64,000 bases of DNA from Antedon bifida (Eukaryota; Echinodermata; Crinoidea; Comatulida; Antedonidae). The notes under the pieces are model-generated. The model made no database searches. It was not told the DNA's origin and worked only from the letters and a program-made list of their open reading frames with translations. This document shows positions 59,001-64,000 of the stretch, one piece after another (position 1 is the stretch's first letter; each line of letters opens with the position of its first letter). The position numbers and the translations under genes were made by a program. The stretch spans positions 25,892,417 through 25,956,416 of the forward strand of contig OY727098.1 of the NCBI GenBank assembly GCA_963402885.1. The letters run 5' to 3'.

Positions 59001-62000
59001 GGACTAAATTAACTGAAGGGATTTGTGCATAGGATTATACTCAAATCAAATATAGTATTATGGTATCTCTGTGTCAAGACAGATAAACAGAAATATAACA
59101 AGATAATGTAGGTGATTAAGAAGGTTCCACGTGGCTAATGTCCAGTTATGATTGGTCAAGGTGATTTTTCATCCTCATCCTGCGCTGAAGCGGGTCAATA
59201 ATTTGATTATTACTGTAGGTCAGGAGGACATTGTTGGTATTTCAATTATCTGTTATTATCTTGTCTGGGAATCTTGGATAATCATCTTTTTATTGACATG
59301 GACAGTAATACAAAGATTTAAATTTTTAAGTAAAAAATTGTGCTAAACCATCTCTTTTTTTTTTTAAATTTTAATTTGTCATTATTGTTTTTTTATTACT
59401 AATTGTCATTGGGACTAAAACAATGTCTTTTAAATTGAATTTTATAATTCTTTGTTTATTTGTTTTTTTTCACACTACAAAAATACAGTAGTAAAAAAAT
59501 ATTAATTAATTAACTTTCTATTTTAGTAATGTTTTAATAATCTAATTGCTTTTACTTTCTGTTATTTTTAAATGTTATAATGGCTTTTAAATGTCATTAG
59601 TTAAGAATTCATTAAATCCAGGTTGTGAGACTTATGGCATCGCAATTAAACCAGATATTTACTTTAATTAAAGCCATTGAACTTTATAATTATTGTTTTT
59701 AAGTACCATATGGTAAGAAGAAAAACAAAAACAATTTCAAACTAGAATTTAATTCGTCACTTTGACGAATTATAGGTGATCATTTTTATCATTTTACTGA
59801 AATTAATTTTTTTTAAACATGCACGTACGTTAACATACGATGGAAAATGTTGATGTATGCCATCCTATCATATGCTTATAGTGCTGAGTTGTGCCTATAT
59901 GCCATATACAATATGTACAGTATATACTGTATACCTATATACAGTGTAGCATAGGTGAAATTACGGGACACACATGTTCTAATTTTTTGGCATGATGACG
60001 TTATCAAACTAAACTTTAAGATGACAATTTCGAAAGATAATTAATTGAGCAAAAAAATATAAGATTTGGAAAAAAATTTGGCACGTAGAAGCGCTGTGCG
60101 CGCTCTTTGAATTGTGTATAACTTTGACGAAAAATATGAAAAAACTACTTTTTCACTTCAACTGGCCATATGTTAACGTCACAACATCCGATAGGCTTAA
60201 TTTTTATATGAATTAATATCTACATTTCATCAGCTTTCATAATAAATTATAATCATCAAGGTAACCTTCAATTCTGAAGAGCTGTAAGATATTCAAATTT
60301 ACTGCGAAGGTGAAATTACACGGCCTACGTTATTCAAGTTTTTACGCGTGATGACGTCATTAAAATGAAGATAGTGTCAACTCATGATAAAGATAATTAA
60401 TTAAGCAAGCACATACTGAAAGTTGTGCGAAATTCGAGCACACATAACCAAGATGCGCTCTGTTGAATGTGATAATCTACAAAAAAAGATAACAAATCCT
60501 AATTTTTAAATTCAAGTGGCCATTTGATGACGTCAAAACATTTTGTACGTAAAATGTGTACATGAATTCATATCTACAACTCAATGGCTTCCAGAATAAG
60601 TTAAAAAAATCGGGGGTCATCTTGCATTCTGAAGAATTATTTTCATTTTAAAAAAGACCTATTTTTCACCATTTTCAGAACTTTTGTAAAATTAATGTGC
60701 GCATTTTGTCATTTTTAACGTGCTCGTATAGCGTTATTTTAAGTCGGAACTGACTCAAATTTGGTGAATGTACTAAGGATGGTGAGTAGAATGAGATTTG
60801 TAAAAAAAATTCATGTTTTTTACGCTTTTTAAGTATCGCGTGCGCAAAAACGCATTTTTGCGCAGTAATTTTTTGAAACACGCAAATGGCCTAATTCATG
60901 CTCTAAATTGATCAAAACTTAATTTTGAGCGTTTTAGATTTTTAACGCGCGATATCACGCGCATGAACCTACGTGCGCGTGCGTTTTTATTTACTAATAT
61001 TTTTACCCTTGATCTGAAGTTTACGTGTAGTGAATTTCATTAATATGTGATAATGAATTATGGAGATATGATTGATAATGTGATTTCGCAAAATGGCGTA
61101 TAAATGTCGTCACGGATGAGTGATCACGCTGGAAAGCTTATTAGGATTAAGTTATATTATTTGAAAGATATTCTGAAATTTTTGTAATCATTGACAATAA
61201 ACTTTTTGAGATAATTGTTACACAAAATAGTGTACAGAAACAATAAAAAGACTAGAATTTAATTCGTCACTTTGACGAATTATAGGTGATCATTTTTATC
61301 ATTTTACTGAAATTAATTTTTTTTTAAACATGCACGTACGTTAACATACGATCGGAAAATGTTGATGTATGCCATCCTATTATATGCTTATAGTGCTGAG
61401 TTGTGCCTATATGCCATATACAATATGTACAGTATATACTGTATATCTATATACAGTGTAGCATAGGTGAAATTACGGGACACATGTTCTAATTTTTTGG
61501 CATGATGACGTTATCAAACTAAACTTTAAGATAACAATTTCGAAAGATAATTAATTGAGCAAAAAAATATAAGATTTGGAAAAAAATTTGGCACGTAGAA
61601 GCGCTGTGCGCGCTCTTTGAATTGTGTATAACTTTGACGAAAAATATGAAAAAACTACTTTTTCACTTCAACTGGCCATATGTTAACGTCACAACATCCG
61701 ATAGGCTTAATTTTTATATGAATTAATATCTACATTTTATCAGCTTTCATAATAAATTATAATCATCAAGGTAACCTTCAATTCTGAAGAGCTGTAAGAT
61801 ATTCAAATTTACTGCGAAGGTGAAATTACACGGCCTACGTTATTTAAGTTTTTACGCGTGATGACGTCATTAAAATGAAGGTAGTGTCAACTCATGATAA
61901 AGATAATTAATTAAGCAAGCACATACTGAAAGTTGTGTGAAATTCGAGCACACATAACCAAGATGCGCTCTGTTGAATGTGATAATCTACACAAAAAGAT

Positions 62001-64000
62001 AACAAATCCTAATTTTTAAATTCAAGTGGCCATTTGATGACGTCAAAACATTTTGTACGTAAAATGTGTACATGAATTCATATCTACAACTCAATGGCTT
62101 CCAGAATAAGTTAAAAAAATCGGGGGTCATCTTGCATTCTGAAGAATTATTTTCATTTTAAAAAAGACTTATTTTTTACCATTTTCAGAACTTTTGTAAA
62201 ATAAATGTGCGCATTTTGTCATTTTTAACGTGCTCGTATAGCGTTATTTTAAGTCGGAACTGACTCAAATTTGGTGAATGTACTAAGGATGGTGAGTAGA
62301 ATGAGATTTGTAAAAAAAATTCATATTTTTTACGCTTTTTAAGTATCGCGCGCGCAAAAACGCATTTTTGCGCAGTAATTTTTTGAAACACGCAAATGGC
62401 CTAATTCATGCTCTAAATTGATCAAAACTTAATTTTGAGCGTTTTAAATTTTTAACGCGCGATATCACGCGCATGAACCTACGTGCGCGTGCGTTTTTAT
62501 TTGCTAATATTTTTACCCTTGATCTGAAGTTTACGTGTAGTGAATTTCAATAATATGTGATAATGAATTATGGAGATATGATTGATAATGTGATTTCGCA
62601 AAATGGCGTATAAATGTCGTCACGGATGAGTGATCACGCTGGAAAGCTTATTAGGATTAAGTTGTATTATTTGAAAGATATTCTGAAATTTTTGTAATCA
62701 TTGACATTAAACTTTTTGAGATAATTGTTACACAAAATAGTGTACAGAAACAATAAAAAGAAAAAAAATAATAAAAAAAAAAAAAATAATAATAAAGATT
62801 TTATACAATAACAATAGGTGATCATTTTATTCTAAATGATCACCTAATAAGAGTATATTGTTCTTAGAATATTGTAATTATAATTTTATTTGTAATAATT
62901 TAATAATATTCTGTAAATGTGTTTGGATAAGATTGTCAAATTTAAAATATCCAAGTCCCATATCCTGCTTGAATCCATTTTGGGGAGACATTCAATTCTC
63001 AGTTCACTATAGTTGTTTCCAGACCCTAAACTCGCAATAATCATTATTTTCTTTCCTTCCTACCGTAAACCATTCAACTTTATATTTTTTATTTTAAATG
63101 AAAACAGTATTTAAATATACCATACAAATTGATATATTGTTGCAATTGTATTGTATTAATCTTCATTATTTTTCTTTTAATAATTAATAAAGACAATGAC
63201 ATTTCTATTTTTGGATAGTCACCCCTAGATCTGGTGGTGGTACCAATTGATAAATAAACATGTTTACACAGCTTTATAAATAATAATATTATGGTACATA
63301 TTTTATTCAATGCAAAGACAAATTACTGAGAACAACAATATTCTGGGTAGCAAGATCTAAGATAATAAATAAGTAAAAAGTTAAAAATGTGAAAAACATT
63401 ATTCCTTCACAGACTGATATTTTGTTTTGATAATTTACAGTTGAAAAGGCAGGCGGAAAATGTCTTCCGTGCATCGTGGACATCCGAGAGGAGATTCAAA
63501 TTCAAAATGCAGTAGATGAAACGGTGAAGACGTTCGGTGGAATTGATATCGTAGTGAACAATGCAAGCGCCATTAGCCTTACAGGGACGCAGGAAACATC
63601 GATGAAAAAATATGATTTAATGCATAACGTGAATACAAGAGGAACTTACCTAACGTAAGCAGCTGGGTTTCGCAATCATGTTTTATTATTTTTCAATATA
63701 CATCCATCATTTACAATGAAATATATATTAGATACATTACTTATACACTTTTTAATGATTTCCTTTTGTACATACTGTTGTATGTACAGATGTACAAAAG
63801 GAAATCATTAAAAATGTTGCTAACAAATGTTATACTATGGCCAATGTATATATATAACATTTAATAATGTCTCTACAGTAATTGTCCATTTTATTTTTTG
63901 CTTTTCTTTATGTTACATTTCACTTTACTTATATTATTTTTACTTGTGTACGTCTGATTTTGTTTATGTGATCCACCAGTGATATCAGTACTACAATACT
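56023..64000 (+). CDS. HSDL2: HSDL2, hydroxysteroid dehydrogenase-like 2, 5' part
   Basis: This is a short-chain dehydrogenase/reductase with, in the full protein, a C-terminal SCP2 lipid-carrier domain; the human protein is peroxisomal/mitochondrial and linked to lipid metabolism. Three exons are visible: 56023-56036, 57837-58000 and 63441-63654, about 130 residues of an expected 400 or more. The text opens MLNTGKLAGRTLFITGASRG; human HSDL2 opens MLPNTGRLAG. The cofactor motif TGASRGIG is at residues 15-22 and NNAS at 99-102. The catalytic YxxxK and the SCP2 domain lie beyond the window. Assignment is firm because the HSDL2-specific AAKTAQxHPKLxGTIYTAAE stretch is present. Confidence 0.95.
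57837..58000 (+). CDS. HSDL2: HSDL2 exon 2, NAD(P)-binding motif
   Basis: A 164-nt exon, acceptor CTTTTACAG and donor GTGAGT. It encodes KLAGRTLFITGASRGIGKAI, ALKAAKDGANIVIAAKTAQA and HPKLPGTIYTAAEE. TGASRGIG is the glycine-rich cofactor loop of classical SDRs. Confidence 0.97.
58043..58133. mobile_element. Inverted-repeat element, family A, copy 10 (short)
   Basis: TTAAGCACTATCTACACTAT to GTTTGATAGTGCAGACAAAG then CTTTAA. Most of the core is deleted, leaving about 90 bp. It lies 43 bp after HSDL2 exon 2. Confidence 0.8.
59741..62760. repeat. 1,510-bp direct tandem duplication in HSDL2 intron 2
   Basis: Positions 59741-61250 and 61251-62760 are two equal-length, abutting copies with only scattered base changes and compensating small indels. 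Each starts ACTAGAATTTAATTCGTCAC and ends ACAAAATAGTGTACAGAAAC then AATAAAAAG. Inside are CG-rich blocks (GCGCGATATCACGCGCATG, ACGTGCGCGTGCG), ATGACGTCAT and the palindromic ACAGTATATACTGT. The second copy runs into an A-rich tract (62761-62800). No transposase or reverse transcriptase is encoded. A 68-residue minus-strand open frame is kept in both copies but reads like non-coding DNA. Confidence 0.95.
62815..62848. repeat. Short palindrome at the right edge of the duplicated region
   Basis: AGGTGATCATTTTATTCT and AAATGATCACCT form an inverted repeat of 12 bases on each side. AGGTGATCATTT also occurs 33 bases into each 1,510-bp copy (59774 and 61284), so this may be the terminal repeat of one larger element. 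Confidence 0.6.
63441..63654 (+). CDS. HSDL2: HSDL2 exon 3
   Basis: A 214-nt exon, acceptor AATTTACAG and donor GTAAGC, ending in phase 2. It encodes IEKAGGKCLPCIVDIREEIQ, then FGGIDIVVNNASAISLTGTQ and NVNTRGTYLT. NNAS is the SDR active-site support motif; human HSDL2 also has NNASAISL here. Confidence 0.97.
63655..64000. other. HSDL2 intron 3 (partial)
   Basis: No further exon is visible before the window ends. It contains a perfect 25-bp inverted repeat, listed separately. Confidence 0.7.
63749..63814. repeat. Perfect 25-bp stem inverted repeat
   Basis: Positions 63749-63773 are exactly complementary to 63790-63814, with a 16-base spacer. The centre holds a second, nested palindrome (GTACATAC-TGTT-GTATGTAC). 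A transcript would form a near-complete 66-nt hairpin. It may be a MITE core or a structured RNA. Confidence 0.9.

Overview
This is AT-rich, intron-dense animal genomic DNA. It holds one probably complete gene, a second complete gene on the other strand, and the 5' part of a third. The organism is most likely a marine invertebrate deuterostome, perhaps an echinoderm. That is an inference from one NFI gene with a vertebrate-like exon plan, many short inverted-repeat elements, a tRNA-derived SINE, and frequent 'taggcctac' words. No prokaryotic feature, tRNA gene, rRNA gene or CRISPR array was seen.

Layout. Positions 1-7180 are upstream DNA with inverted-repeat elements and no supported gene. 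Positions 7519-32910 (+) carry a Nuclear Factor I gene. Twelve exons (8034 to 32910) join in frame from the DNA-binding domain to the stop, and a candidate first exon lies at 7519-7539. The model gives 692 residues. Positions 32911 to about 41389 hold the NFI 3' flank and intergenic DNA. Positions 41390-51796 (-) carry a sodium- and chloride-dependent glycine transporter of the SLC6 family, in ten shared exons plus two alternative first exons (683 or 688 residues). Positions 51797-56022 are the divergent intergenic region. Positions 56023-64000 (+) carry the first three exons of HSDL2, a peroxisomal/mitochondrial short-chain dehydrogenase-like protein that runs off the window; its second intron contains a 1,510-bp sequence duplicated head to tail.

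The three genes have no obvious shared pathway: a transcription factor, a membrane transporter and a metabolic oxidoreductase. GlyT and HSDL2 are head to head about 4.2 kb apart, and NFI and GlyT converge.

The most unusual content is in the NFI gene, where local duplications have repeatedly copied splice sites. An 18-bp tandem duplication makes two in-frame acceptors at exon 4. A duplicated start of exon 6 makes a 34-nt decoy exon that would introduce a stop. The exon 7 5' splice site has been amplified into a minisatellite with about 14 GTGAGT donors. At least ten copies of one short inverted-repeat element, five of a second, and several minisatellites lie in introns and flanks.

Exon boundaries were read by eye from splice consensus, reading phase and remembered family sequences. 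No alignment or transcript data were available.
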